A stretch of DNA of 64,000 nt from Phytopythium helicoides (taxonomy: Eukaryota; Oomycota; Peronosporomycetes; Pythiales; Pythiaceae). Of the stretch, positions 30,526-39,952 are shown one piece after another. Positions within the stretch are counted from its first letter, which is position 1; every line of letters begins with the position of its first letter. Made by a program: the position numbers and the translations under genes. The notes beneath the pieces were generated by a model, which saw only the letters and a program-made list of their open reading frames with translations, was not told the DNA's origin and did not search any database. The stretch covers positions 33,350 to 97,349 of the forward strand of contig JANFNE010000089.1 of NCBI GenBank assembly GCA_024867545.1, written 5' to 3'.

Positions 30526-30726
30526 ATGAAAAAAAATAAAAAATTCTTTAATTATAAAAACAATATTATTTTAATAAACGGTGCTTTATTAAAAATAACA
30601 TCTATTAAGTATATTAAAAATTATCAATTAAATTTTAAAATATTTAAAGAAACTAAAAAAGATAAAAATTTAAATACTTTTTCAAATAAAAATAAATTAA
30701 ATTTTATTAAAAAAATATCTATTTAA
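30526..30726 (+). CDS. Unassigned ORF, 66 codons; possible divergent ribosomal protein bL31
   Basis: Small basic protein. The segment IILINGALLKITSIKYIKN with the end NKLNFIKKIS loosely resembles organellar bL31 (a NGxxxK strand and a final FxKK). The usual Cys ligands and the HPxWTGK motif are absent, so identity is weak. It lies downstream of trnC on the opposite strand. Its last 30 nt overlap the 3' end of tatC tail to tail. The short size and the overlap leave some doubt that it is translated. Confidence 0.45.
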   Translation: MKKNKKFFNYKNNIILINGALLKITSIKYIKNYQLNFKIFKETKKDKNLNTFSNKNKLNFIKKISI

Positions 30727-31446
30727 AAGAAAATATATAAATAAATATAATTCAAATAAAAAAATAAAAATTAAAATAATTATTAATTGATTTATTATTT
30801 CAGGAGGTGATATTATATTACTTATTAATATAAATTTTAAATAAAAAAATTTTCGTAAATTTATTATTGTTTTTATTTTAAAAATATTATTAAAAATTAT
30901 TAAATAAAATAAAAAAAAATATATAAAAATCAAAAAAAGATAAATAAATGAAATAAAAAAAAAATTAAAATAATTATTAATTTTTGGTTCAAAATATATA
31001 TTAAATAAATAATTATTTGAAAAATTTATATTTAAAAAAAAAAACCAAATATTTGGAATAATTTTTATTAAAATAATATTTATTATTATATAATTTAAAA
31101 AAAAAAAAATAATAAATAATTTTATTATTTGAAAATTTTCATATTTAAATAAACCCTTTTTTAAAAAAAACCAAAAAAGAAATAAACTTAATTGAAAAGT
31201 AATAAATAATGAAATAAAAAAAGAAATTAATATATTTGTTGTAAAAATTTCTGTTATATTTGTAAATATAAAATATTTTAACATATTTTTATTAATTAAT
31301 ATGTTAATTAATAAAAATATTAATTGATTAGAAAAATAATAAGAAATTATAAAAAGATATAAAAAGGTAAAAAGTATTATAAAAAAATTATATTTTAATT
31401 CATATAAATGTAATTGTAAATAAGTTATTATTTTATTTTTTTTCAT
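30697..31446 (-). CDS. tatC: Twin-arginine translocase subunit TatC
   Basis: Core membrane subunit of the Tat pathway (also called ymf16 or mttB in mitochondria), which exports folded proteins; in mitochondria it is linked to Rieske protein insertion in some lineages. The 249 residues make about six TM helices. The N-terminal LHLYELKYNFF matches TatC HLxELRxR with its signal-binding Glu. The C-terminal SPPEIINQLIIILIFIFLFELYLF (about 213-236) matches TPPDxxSQxxLAxPxxxLYE. It is extremely F/I/N-rich but full length. Confidence 0.93.
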   Translation of the reverse strand: MKKNKIITYLQLHLYELKYNFFIILFTFLYLFIISYYFSNQLIFLLINILINKNMLKYFIFTNITEIFTTNILISFFISLFITFQLSLFLFWFFLKKGLFKYENFQIIKLFIIFFFLNYIIINIILIKIIPNIWFFFLNINFSNNYLFNIYFEPKINNYFNFFFISFIYLFLIFIYFFLFYLIIFNNIFKIKTIINLRKFFYLKFILISNIISPPEIINQLIIILIFIFLFELYLFIYFLLNRYFFNKI

Positions 31447-31456
31447 ATATTTTTAA

Positions 31457-31539
31457 GCCTACTTGGTGAAATTGGTAAACACGATAGATTTAAAATCTGT
31501 TCCCTATAGAGGGTTATTGGTTCAAGTCCAATAGTAGGT
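31457..31539 (+). tRNA. trnL(uaa): tRNA-Leu (UAA)
   Basis: Acceptor GCCTACT/AGTAGGT, loop TTTAAAA with TAA, and a class II variable arm. It reads UUA, by far the commonest leucine codon here. Confidence 0.95.
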
Positions 31540-31546
31540 ATAACTT

Positions 31547-31628
31547 ATCAAAGTGGTGAAATTGGTAAACACGTTACACTTAGGATGTAAAGCTTTAAAG
31601 CATTAAGGGTTCAAGTCCCTTCTTTGAT
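31547..31628 (+). tRNA. trnL(uag): tRNA-Leu (UAG)
   Basis: Acceptor ATCAAAG/CTTTGAT, anticodon TAG, and a class II variable arm. It is tandem with trnL(UAA), 7 nt apart, with a shared GTGAAATTGGTAAACACG D-arm that suggests common origin. Confidence 0.94.
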
Positions 31629-31706
31629 AAATTCTATAATAATACATTTTAAATAAAATAAAAAAAAAATAAATTGTTTTTTATTTTATTTATATAAAAT
31701 TAAATT

Positions 31707-32078
31707 ATGATTCAAATACAAACTAAATTAAAAGTAAATGATAACAGTGGTGTAAAAATAGGACAATGTATAAAAATATATAAAAAAAAAACAGGAAAAA
31801 TTGGTGATACAATATTAATTTCAGCAAAAAGTTTACGTTTAAATCAAAAAAAAAAAGTTAAGATAACTAAAGGTGATTTATTTAAGGCTTTAATTATACA
31901 TACAAAATATCAAAAAAAAAGTACAATAGGTAATATGATAAAATTTGATAAAAATTGTATTATTATATTAAATAATCAAAATAAACCTCTAGGTACTCGT
32001 ATTTTTGGTCCAATTACTTCTGAATTTAGAAAACAAAAAAATTTTAAAATATTATCATTATCTTCAAATATTTTATAA
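31707..32078 (+). CDS. rpl14: Ribosomal protein uL14
   Basis: Large-subunit protein of 123 residues. It starts MIQIQTKLKVNDNSGVKIGQCIKI and contains KGDLFKALIIHTK (about 55-67) and LGTRIFGPITSEFR near the end, all diagnostic. It precedes rpl5 by 15 nt, as in the bacterial spc operon (without rpl24). Confidence 0.97.
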   Translation: MIQIQTKLKVNDNSGVKIGQCIKIYKKKTGKIGDTILISAKSLRLNQKKKVKITKGDLFKALIIHTKYQKKSTIGNMIKFDKNCIIILNNQNKPLGTRIFGPITSEFRKQKNFKILSLSSNIL

Positions 32079-32093
32079 GTTTTTCAATTAAAT

Positions 32094-32624
32094 ATGAATA
32101 AAAATTTTAAAAATCATTATCAAAATATTACAACATACGACTTAATAACAAAATTTAATTTTAAAAATGTATACGAAATACCTAAAATTAATAAAATTTG
32201 TTTAAATATTGGTTTTAAAAATGCTAATATTGAAAAAAAAAAATTAATAAATATAATAATACTTTTAAAATTAATTACAAATCAAAAACCTATTGTAACT
32301 AAATCAAAAAAAAATAATATTTTTTTGAAAATTAAAAAAAACTCAATAATTGGTTGTAAAGTAACTTTAAGAAAAAAAAATATTAATATCTTTTTAGAAA
32401 AATTATTAATATTTATATTACCAAATATAAATAAAATTAATTTTAATATTAAAAATAAAAATATTTTAAATTTTCAAATTAAAAATGTTTTAAATTTTTT
32501 TGAATTAAAAACAGAATTTTTAAGATTTAGAGATATACCTCCAATTGATATATCTATTCATACTAATTCAAAAAAAAATAATGAATTATACGTATTATTA
32601 AATTCATTATTTGTTATTAAATAA
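32094..32624 (+). CDS. rpl5: Ribosomal protein uL5
   Basis: Large-subunit protein that contacts 5S rRNA and the P-site tRNA in bacteria; 176 residues. Landmarks are YEIPKINKICLNIGFKNA, LKLITNQKPIVTKSKKN, IIGCKVTLRKKN and the C-terminal FRDIPPIDISIHTNSKKNNE. Retention of uL5 fits with a possible mitochondrial 5S rRNA 90 nt downstream. Confidence 0.95.
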   Translation: MNKNFKNHYQNITTYDLITKFNFKNVYEIPKINKICLNIGFKNANIEKKKLINIIILLKLITNQKPIVTKSKKNNIFLKIKKNSIIGCKVTLRKKNINIFLEKLLIFILPNINKINFNIKNKNILNFQIKNVLNFFELKTEFLRFRDIPPIDISIHTNSKKNNELYVLLNSLFVIK

Positions 32625-32637
32625 AAAAAATTTAAAT

Positions 32638-32708
32638 GCAAAAATAGCTCAATGGTAGAGTATAACCTTGCCAAGGTTAATGTTGAGGGTTCGAATCCCT
32701 TTTTTTGC
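32638..32708 (+). tRNA. trnG(gcc): tRNA-Gly (GCC)
   Basis: Acceptor GCAAAAA/TTTTTGC and anticodon stem-loop AACCTTGCCAAGGTT with GCC. It is one of two glycine tRNAs. Confidence 0.94.
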
Positions 32709-32716
32709 TTTTAAAC

Positions 32717-32801
32717 AAAGACATAAATGGACCCAAAGGCAGTTTTTGGTATTTCCAAAAATATTAAAAGGGAATAATATTAGAATTGACATTTATACTT
32801 T
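32717..32801 (+). ncRNA. Candidate structured RNA, possibly a reduced 5S rRNA
   Basis: This 85-nt gap between two glycine tRNAs has a different texture from other spacers (several GGG/CCC/GG blocks) and folds well. The closing stem is AAAG-AC-ATAAATG with CATTTAT-A-CTTT. An internal perfect 7-bp hairpin is TTTTTGG-TATTT-CCAAAAA. CCC at 32732 can pair with GGG at 32770. The hairpin followed by TATTAAAA recalls helix III and its 3' flank in 5S rRNA. A decayed tRNA was considered (74 nt between the 7-bp ends), but no anticodon or T arm fits. Identity is inferred and uncertain; that it is a structured RNA is more likely. Confidence 0.4.
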
Positions 32802-32810
32802 TTATTTTAT

Positions 32811-32883
32811 TGTGATTATAGATTAATTGGTAAATCCTTTATCTTCCAAGTAAATATTGTGGGTTCGAGTCCCACTAATCACA
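32811..32883 (+). tRNA. trnG(ucc): tRNA-Gly (UCC)
   Basis: Acceptor TGTGATT/AATCACA and anticodon loop CTTCCAA with TCC. Confidence 0.93.
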
Positions 32884-32886
32884 AAG

Positions 32887-32969
32887 GGAGAAATGGCTGA
32901 GTGGTTAAAAGCGGCAGACTGTAAATTTGTTGAAATAATTTCTACGTAGGTTCAAATCCTACTTTCTCC
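32887..32969 (+). tRNA. trnY(gua): tRNA-Tyr (GUA), bacterial-type long variable arm
   Basis: Acceptor GGAGAAA/TTTCTCC, anticodon GTA, and an extra arm TTGAAATAATTTC. The long arm is the bacterial class II form, lost in many mitochondria. Confidence 0.95.
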
Positions 32970-33011
32970 ATTTTTTTATATAATAATTATAATTAAAAAA
33001 ATATATTCTTT

Positions 33012-33037
33012 AAGATATAATTTAATCTAAGAATGTT
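33012..33037. promoter_or_regulatory. Left arm of an inverted repeat bracketing rns
   Basis: Pairs with 34600-34625: of 26 positions, 24 are Watson-Crick, one is G-U and one is C-A. Its position on both sides of rns resembles the bacterial pre-16S processing stem. Function is inferred. Confidence 0.55.
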
Positions 33038-33091
33038 TTATTTTAAATTTTCTGTGATTTTTTAAAAATTTATATTAAATTTTAATATAAA

Positions 33092-33950
33092 AATTAAATA
33101 GAGTTTGATCCTGGCTCAGAATAAATGCTATTGGTATGCTTAACACATGCAAGTTGAATGTTTTTAAAAAACATAGCGAACGGGTGAGTAACGCGTGAAT
33201 TATCTACCTTTTAATTCAGGATAATTATATTTATAAAAATACTGAATAATTCATAAAGTTTTATAACGTTAAAAGATGAGTTTGCGTAAGATTAGGTAGT
33301 TGGTAGTTTAAAAGACTACCAAGCCTACTATCTTTAGCTGGTTTGAAAGAATGATCAGCCACATTGGGACTGAGACACGGCCCAAACTTTTTTAAAGGCA
33401 GCAGTGAGGAATTTTGGACAATGAGCGAAAGCTTGATCCAGCAATACCAAGTGAGTGAAGAAGGCTAATTAGGTTGTAAAGCTCTTTCATTAAGGAGGAA
33501 AATGACAGTACTTAAAAAAGAAGTTCCGGCTAATACCCGTGCCAGCAGCCGCGGTAATACGGGAGGAGCGAGCATTATTCGGAATGATTAGGCGTAAAGG
33601 GTTTGTAGGTGGTTTTTTAAGTTGAAAAAAACAAATTAAAGCTTAACTTTATAAATTTTTTCAAAACTGAAAAACTTGAGTATAAATAGAGGATAATGGA
33701 ATTTCTATTGGAGGGATAAAATATGTTGATAATAGAAGGAAGATCAAAAGCGAAGGCAATTATCTGGGTATATACTGACACTGAGAAACGAAAGCTTGGG
33801 TAGCGAACGGGATTAGAGACCCCGGTAGTCCATGCCGTAAACGATGAGTGCTCATATTTAGAATTTTTAGATATCAAGCTAACGCGTTAAGCACTCCGCC
33901 TGAAAAGTATAATCGCAAGATTGAAATTCAAAGGAATTGACGGGAGTCTA

Positions 33951-33982
<32 letters not shown>

Positions 33983-34600
33983 AATACGCGCAGAACCTTA
34001 CCAACTCTTGCTAATTAAATTAAAAAATTAAATTTAATTTAAACAGGCGTTGCATGGCTGTCGTCAGCTCGTGTTGTGAAATGTTTGGTTAAATCCTTTA
34101 ACGAGCGCAACCCCTATTATTAGTTGCTACTTTATTATAAAAATAAAGGCACTCTAATAAAAATGTCAATGATAGGTTGAAGGAAGGTAGGGATGACGTC
34201 AAGTCTTCATGGCCCTTATGAGTTGGGCTACACACGTGCTACAATGATAATTACAATGAGAGGCAATAATGATTAAAAATTGGAGCAAATCTTTAAAGAT
34301 TATCTTAGTTCGGATTATGGGCTGCAACTCGCCCATATGAAGTTGGAATCGCTAGTAATCGCAGAACAGCATGCTGCGGTGAATATGTTACTAGACTTTG
34401 TACACACCGCCCGTCACATCCAGGAAGTTAATTATTTTTAAAATAATTTTTAATTAATTAGTTTTAATGTAAAAATTATATAATTAATATAATTTATATT
34501 AATAATTATTTTATTAAATGTTCTTAAAAAGTAATTAGTAACTTTGATGAAGTCGTAACAAGGTAGTCGTAGGGGAACCTGTGGCTGGAAGAGCTCTTTA
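33092..34600 (+). rRNA. rns: Small-subunit rRNA
   Basis: Bacterial-type 16S. Its 5' start is AAATTAAATAGAGTTTGATCCTGGCTCAG, and it contains GTGCCAGCAGCCGCGGTAA near 33540, ATTAGAGACCCCGGTAGTCC near 33810, ACACGTGCTACAATG near 34234, TGTACACACCGCCCGTC near 34399 and GAAGTCGTAACAAGGTA near 34549. Helix 44 is extended by an AU-rich insertion (about 34435-34530). The 3' end GGCTGGAAGAGCTC has no CCTCC, so Shine-Dalgarno pairing is not expected. A short open frame at 33617-33877 on the other strand is a shadow. The 3' end position is approximate. Confidence 0.97.
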
Positions 34601-34625
34601 ACATTCTTAAATTAAATTATATTTT
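34600..34625. promoter_or_regulatory. Right arm of the inverted repeat bracketing rns
   Basis: Starts at AACATTCTTAAATTAAATTA directly after the rRNA end and pairs with 33012-33037. Confidence 0.55.
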
Positions 34626-34690
34626 AATTATTTAAAACCAAAATAATAAAAATTTTAATATCAATAAATTATAAAAAAAAAAATTAAAAA

Positions 34691-34760
34691 GGGAAAATAG
34701 TTTAATTGGTAAAATAATAGTCTCCAAAATTATTGTTATTGGTTCAAGTCCAATTTTTCC
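34691..34760 (+). tRNA. trnW(cca): tRNA-Trp (CCA)
   Basis: Acceptor GGGAAAA/TTTTTCC and anticodon loop TCTCCAA with CCA. A CCA-only Trp tRNA agrees with UGA being a stop, not Trp. Confidence 0.94.
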
Positions 34761-34851
34761 TGTTAATTTATATTAGTATTAAATTTTATTATAATATATA
34801 TATATAAACTTAATTGTTTAAGTATATTTAAAATATACTTCAAATTTTACT

Positions 34852-35415
34852 ATGAAATTATTACAAAAATTTAGTCAATATTTATTACAAATTTTACCTA
34901 TTATAAATTATACTATTTATAAAAATGAATTATGTATAAATGTTCCTTCTAATAAAATAATTCCTATACTTTTTTTTTTAAAAAATCATACAAATAGTCA
35001 GTTTAAATTATTATCAGATATTTGTGCAGTTGATTATATCAATAAAAAAAAACGTTTTGAAATTGTTTATAATTTATTAAGTATACGTTTTAATAATCGT
35101 TTAAAAGTTAAAATATCAATAAATGAATTACAACCAGTAGATTCAATTGTTAATATTTATGAAAATGCTAATTGGGCTGAAAGAGAAGTTTGGGATATGT
35201 TTGGAATTTTTTTTTTTAATCATCCTGATTTAAGAAGAATTTTAACAGATTATGGTTTTGAAGGTCATCCTTTAAGAAAAGATTTCCCTTTAAGTGGATT
35301 TTTAGAAGTATATTATAATGAATTAAAAAAAAGAGTTGTTTATGAACCTATAAATTTATCTCAACAATACAGATTATTTGAATTTAATAGTCCTTGGAAT
35401 AAAAAAATACATTAA
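34852..35415 (+). CDS. nad9: NADH dehydrogenase subunit 9 (30-kDa, NuoC-like)
   Basis: Matrix-arm subunit of complex I next to the quinone site. The 187 residues include NANWAEREVWDMFGIFFFNHPDLRRIL (about 103-129) and DYGFEGHPLRKDFPLSGFLEVYY (about 131-153), the family signature. It ends with RLFEFNSPWN, as in other mitochondria. It lies downstream of rns and trnW and 49 nt before cob. Confidence 0.97.
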   Translation: MKLLQKFSQYLLQILPIINYTIYKNELCINVPSNKIIPILFFLKNHTNSQFKLLSDICAVDYINKKKRFEIVYNLLSIRFNNRLKVKISINELQPVDSIVNIYENANWAEREVWDMFGIFFFNHPDLRRILTDYGFEGHPLRKDFPLSGFLEVYYNELKKRVVYEPINLSQQYRLFEFNSPWNKKIH

Positions 35416-35464
35416 TTTATTTTAAAATAATATTTGTTTTTAGGTTTAATTCTATTTCATTTAA

Positions 35465-36616
35465 ATGAGATGGAATCAAAAATCTTTATTTGCAGTTCTT
35501 AATAATCATTTAATAGATTATCCGACACCTATTAATTTTAATTATTTTTACGGATTTGGTGTTTTAGCTGGATTAATGTTAGTTATACAAATATTAACAG
35601 GTATTTTTTTAGCAATGCATTATACACCACATATTGATTTAGCTTTTAATAGCGTAGAACATATTATGAGAGATGTTAATAATGGTTGGTTAATTAGATA
35701 TGCACATGCTAATGGTGCTTCATTTTTTTTTATAGTTGTTTATGTACATATTTTTAGAGGTTTATATTATGGTTCATATATAACCCCAAGAGAAAAAGTA
35801 TGGTGTTCAGGTGTTATTATTTTTATTTTAATGATGGCTACTGCTTTTATGGGTTATGTTTTACCATGGGGACAAATGAGTTTTTGGGGTGCTACCGTTA
35901 TTACTAATTTATTTTCAGCAATACCTTTTATTGGTAAAGATATTGTTGATTGGTTATGGGGTGGTTTTGCTGTTGATAATCCAACTTTAAATCGTTTTTT
36001 TAGTTTACATTTTACTTTTCCTTTTGTAATTGCAGGTGCAGTTATTATACATTTAGCTTTATTACATGAAGTAGGATCAAATAATCCTTTAGGTTTAACA
36101 ATAAAAACAGAAAATATCCCTTTTTATCCTTATTTTTATACTAAAGATCTTTTTGGTGTAATGGGTTTATTATTAGTTTTTTTTATTTTTGTTTTTTATT
36201 ACCCAAATACATTAGGTCATCCAGATAATTATATTGAAGCAAATCCAATGAAAACACCTTTACATATTGTACCAGAATGGTATTTTTTACCTTTTTATGC
36301 AATTTTAAGATCTATTCCAAATAAGATTGGTGGTGTTATTGCAATGTTTGGTTCTTTAATTGTAATGTTAACTATACCTTTTACTAATTCTTCTGAAATT
36401 AGAAGTACAGCTTTTAGACCTATATTTAAAGTATGTTATTGGTTATTAGTTGTTGCTTTCTTTATTTTAGGTTGGATAGGACAAATGCCTGTAGAATACC
36501 CTTATACAGAAATAGGTATTGTTAGCATGATTTATTATTTTTTTTTCTTTATAGTAATTATACCTTTTTTAGGTAAATTTGAATCTTTTTTAATTCGTTA
36601 TAAAGTAAAAAATTAA
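35465..36616 (+). CDS. cob: Apocytochrome b
   Basis: Haem-binding core of complex III; 383 residues with eight TM helices. It starts [22 protein letters not shown]. Haem histidines lie in [13 protein letters not shown] and VYVHIFRG (helix B) and in [26 protein letters not shown] (helix D). The Qo-site motif [21 protein letters not shown] and [19 protein letters not shown] are intact. Length is standard and there are no introns. Confidence 0.99.
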   Translation: MRWNQKSLFAVLNNHLIDYPTPINFNYFYGFGVLAGLMLVIQILTGIFLAMHYTPHIDLAFNSVEHIMRDVNNGWLIRYAHANGASFFFIVVYVHIFRGLYYGSYITPREKVWCSGVIIFILMMATAFMGYVLPWGQMSFWGATVITNLFSAIPFIGKDIVDWLWGGFAVDNPTLNRFFSLHFTFPFVIAGAVIIHLALLHEVGSNNPLGLTIKTENIPFYPYFYTKDLFGVMGLLLVFFIFVFYYPNTLGHPDNYIEANPMKTPLHIVPEWYFLPFYAILRSIPNKIGGVIAMFGSLIVMLTIPFTNSSEIRSTAFRPIFKVCYWLLVVAFFILGWIGQMPVEYPYTEIGIVSMIYYFFFFIVIIPFLGKFESFLIRYKVKN

Positions 36617-36625
36617 TTTTAAATA

Positions 36626-36663
36626 TAAATTTATAAAATAATTTAATTTATTTTATAAATTTA
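36626..36663. repeat. Inverted repeat (16-bp stem, 6-nt loop) between cob and orf178
   Basis: TAAATTTATAAAATAA pairs with TTATTTTATAAATTTA around loop TTTAAT. It is a likely RNA hairpin after cob. Confidence 0.6.
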
Positions 36664-36700
36664 ATAATTAAATATAATTATATATTTTTATTAAAAAAAA

Positions 36701-37237
36701 ATGAGAGATTATTTATTAGATTTATGGGATTTTTCTGAAAAAATAGAAAAATCACTATTATTTTTTCAAAAAAATATCGATGATAATAATTTAGATTCTT
36801 TATTAGATAGAGAATCTTATACAAATGAAATTCAAAATATTATAAAAGAGTATTCTATTTATATAGAAGAATTTGAAAATGATGAAAATTTTTCTCAAAA
36901 AATTAAAAAAGAATTTGGTTCAGAAATTTATAAACAATTTAAAAAAAAATATTCTAATGTTTTAGCTGATCATAAAATTATAAAAGAAAAATTTAAAAAA
37001 AAAATAGATACTACAGAAGATAGTTTTATTTATGGATTTGGTGAAGATAAAAAATTATCACCAAATGATACATTTGCAATGGGCTTTGATCATACTGGAA
37101 ATAATTTTGAAATAGGATTTGGTTCAGAACCTTGTTTTGATTATTCTGATAGTTATATTTTAAGTTCTAAACAATTATTAGATTTTTTAGAACAACAAGT
37201 AGATAATATTGGATATATATTATCTACTTTAATATAA
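36701..37237 (+). CDS. Unidentified ORF next to the arm/single-copy junction, 178 codons (orf178)
   Basis: I do not recognise this protein. It is soluble, acidic and helical in the first ~110 residues (MRDYLLDLWDFSEKIEKSLLFF and a charged KIKKEF/KKKYS region). It then has a glycine-phenylalanine-rich part with FIYGFGEDKK and MGFDHTGNNFEIGFGSEP (about 108-145), and a hydrophobic end. No membrane helix and no known motif. Its richer codon use (GAT, GAA, GGA) and regular soluble character argue that it is a real protein. It converges on cox1, with a 32-nt palindrome between them. Confidence 0.62.
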   Translation: MRDYLLDLWDFSEKIEKSLLFFQKNIDDNNLDSLLDRESYTNEIQNIIKEYSIYIEEFENDENFSQKIKKEFGSEIYKQFKKKYSNVLADHKIIKEKFKKKIDTTEDSFIYGFGEDKKLSPNDTFAMGFDHTGNNFEIGFGSEPCFDYSDSYILSSKQLLDFLEQQVDNIGYILSTLI

Positions 37238-37262
37238 ACTAAAATATTAATATATATTAAAT

Positions 37263-37294
37263 AAATAAATAACTAATTAATTAGTTATTTATTT
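37263..37294. terminator. 32-nt perfect palindrome between convergent orf178 and cox1
   Basis: AATAAATAACTAATTA is followed by its exact reverse complement. It occupies the tail-to-tail boundary, like the hairpin at 7160-7191, and so may define both RNA 3' ends (inferred). Confidence 0.6.
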
Positions 37295-37311
37295 TTTAAT
37301 AAAATTATTAT

Positions 37312-38814
<1,503 letters not shown>

Positions 38815-38864
38815 TTAAAAATTATTTTTGTAAAATTAATTAAAAAAAGCAATGGTTTTTTTAA

Positions 38865-38969
38865 TTATAATTTTTCTTTAAAAAATTGTTTTATTTTATT
38901 TTTAATATTTTTTATATCTGAAAATAATAATAATATTATTATTACTATACTTATTACTTTAAAAAACAT
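38865..38969 (-). CDS. Small ORF, 34 codons, TatA-like
   Basis: The start ATG is 12 nt after the cox2 stop and the stop is 74 nt before cox1, all on one strand. One hydrophobic helix (MFFKVISIVIIILLLF, residues 1-16) is followed by a basic amphipathic stretch (SDIKNIKNKIKQFFKEKL). That is the layout of TatA: a short TM helix, a hinge where bacterial TatA has FG (here FS), then an amphipathic helix with FKK-like residues. At 34 residues it would be an extremely short TatA. tatC is encoded in the same genome. I recall a similarly tiny unnamed ORF in this cox2-cox1 spacer of Phytophthora but could not check it. An alternative is a small assembly peptide or non-coding sequence. Confidence 0.5.
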   Translation of the reverse strand: MFFKVISIVIIILLLFSDIKNIKNKIKQFFKEKL

Positions 38970-38981
38970 AAAATAATTTAA

Positions 38982-39758
38982 TTATACATTTAAATCAAAA
39001 TTAATTTTATTTTTTAACCAAGTTAAATAATCTTCTAATGAAACTGCTTCAACAACAATAGGCATAAAACCGTGATTTACTCCACAAATTTCACTACATT
39101 GACCATAAAATACACCTTCTCTTTTAATAAACATAGAAGTTTGATTTAAACGACCAGGACAAGCATCTAATTTAATACCTAAAGAAGGTATTGCCCAAGA
39201 ATGTAAAACATCTGATGATGTTATAAGAACTCTAATATGACTATTAGTAGGAACAACTACACGATTATCAACTTCTAATACTCTTAATTGACCTATTTCT
39301 AAATCGTCTTCTTGTACCATATAACTATCAAAAATTAAAGGTTCATCAGAAAATTCTAAATTATCAGAATATTCATAACTCCAATACCATTGACTACCTA
39401 TAACTTTTACTGTAATAATAGGATCAATAACTTCATCCATTGAATATAATAAAGCAAAAGAAGGAATTGCTACTGTTAATAAAATTAAAGCTGGAATTGT
39501 TGTCCAAATAATTTCAATAGTAGCTCCATGTATAACGGTTGAAGGAACTTTATTTTTTTTTTCATCAAAAAGATAAATAACTCTAAATAACATCCAGCAA
39601 ACAAAAACTGTTATAATAACTAAAAAAAACATTATATCATGATAAAAATTTATAATACCTTCCATAACAGGAGTTGCAGGGTCTTGAAAACCTATTTGCC
39701 AAGGTTCAGCCATATCTAAAAAAGTAAATTGATTTTTTAAAAAATTTGTTATTGTCAT
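38982..39758 (-). CDS. cox2: Cytochrome c oxidase subunit 2
   Basis: CuA-bearing subunit of complex IV; 258 residues. Two N-terminal TM helices (about 38-60 and 78-102) precede the cupredoxin domain. CuA ligands are C221, E223, C225, H229 and M232 in [15 protein letters not shown], with the partner His in [16 protein letters not shown]. The substrate-path motif [12 protein letters not shown] is intact. The 15 residues ahead of an internal Met16 may be a cleaved leader. Confidence 0.98.
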   Translation of the reverse strand: MTITNFLKNQFTFLDMAEPWQIGFQDPATPVMEGIINFYHDIMFFLVIITVFVCWMLFRVIYLFDEKKNKVPSTVIHGATIEIIWTTIPALILLTVAIPSFALLYSMDEVIDPIITVKVIGSQWYWSYEYSDNLEFSDEPLIFDSYMVQEDDLEIGQLRVLEVDNRVVVPTNSHIRVLITSSDVLHSWAIPSLGIKLDACPGRLNQTSMFIKREGVFYGQCSEICGVNHGFMPIVVEAVSLEDYLTWLKNKINFDLNV

Positions 39759-39952
39759 AATAATTTTTATTTTAATTTTTAATTTTTAATATAAACAAAA
39801 ATAAATTATTTACTTAAAAATATATAAAAATAAAATTTTTAAATATTTTTAAGAAAAATATATACTAAAACAAAATAATTTTAAAAATTAAATAATTTTA
39901 TAAATCTATATTATAGTAATATATAGTATAATAAAATTTAATAAATATTTTA

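Noticed and set aside
32723..32796. Extra tRNA gene in the 74-nt segment with complementary 7-bp ends
   Set aside because: No D arm or T arm with a TTC-like loop, and the central hairpin has a 5-nt loop instead of a 7-nt anticodon loop; kept only as a candidate structured RNA.
33617..33877. 86-codon open frame antisense to rns (and mirror 53752-54012)
   Set aside because: It is antisense to conserved 16S sequence and has no protein-like features of its own.
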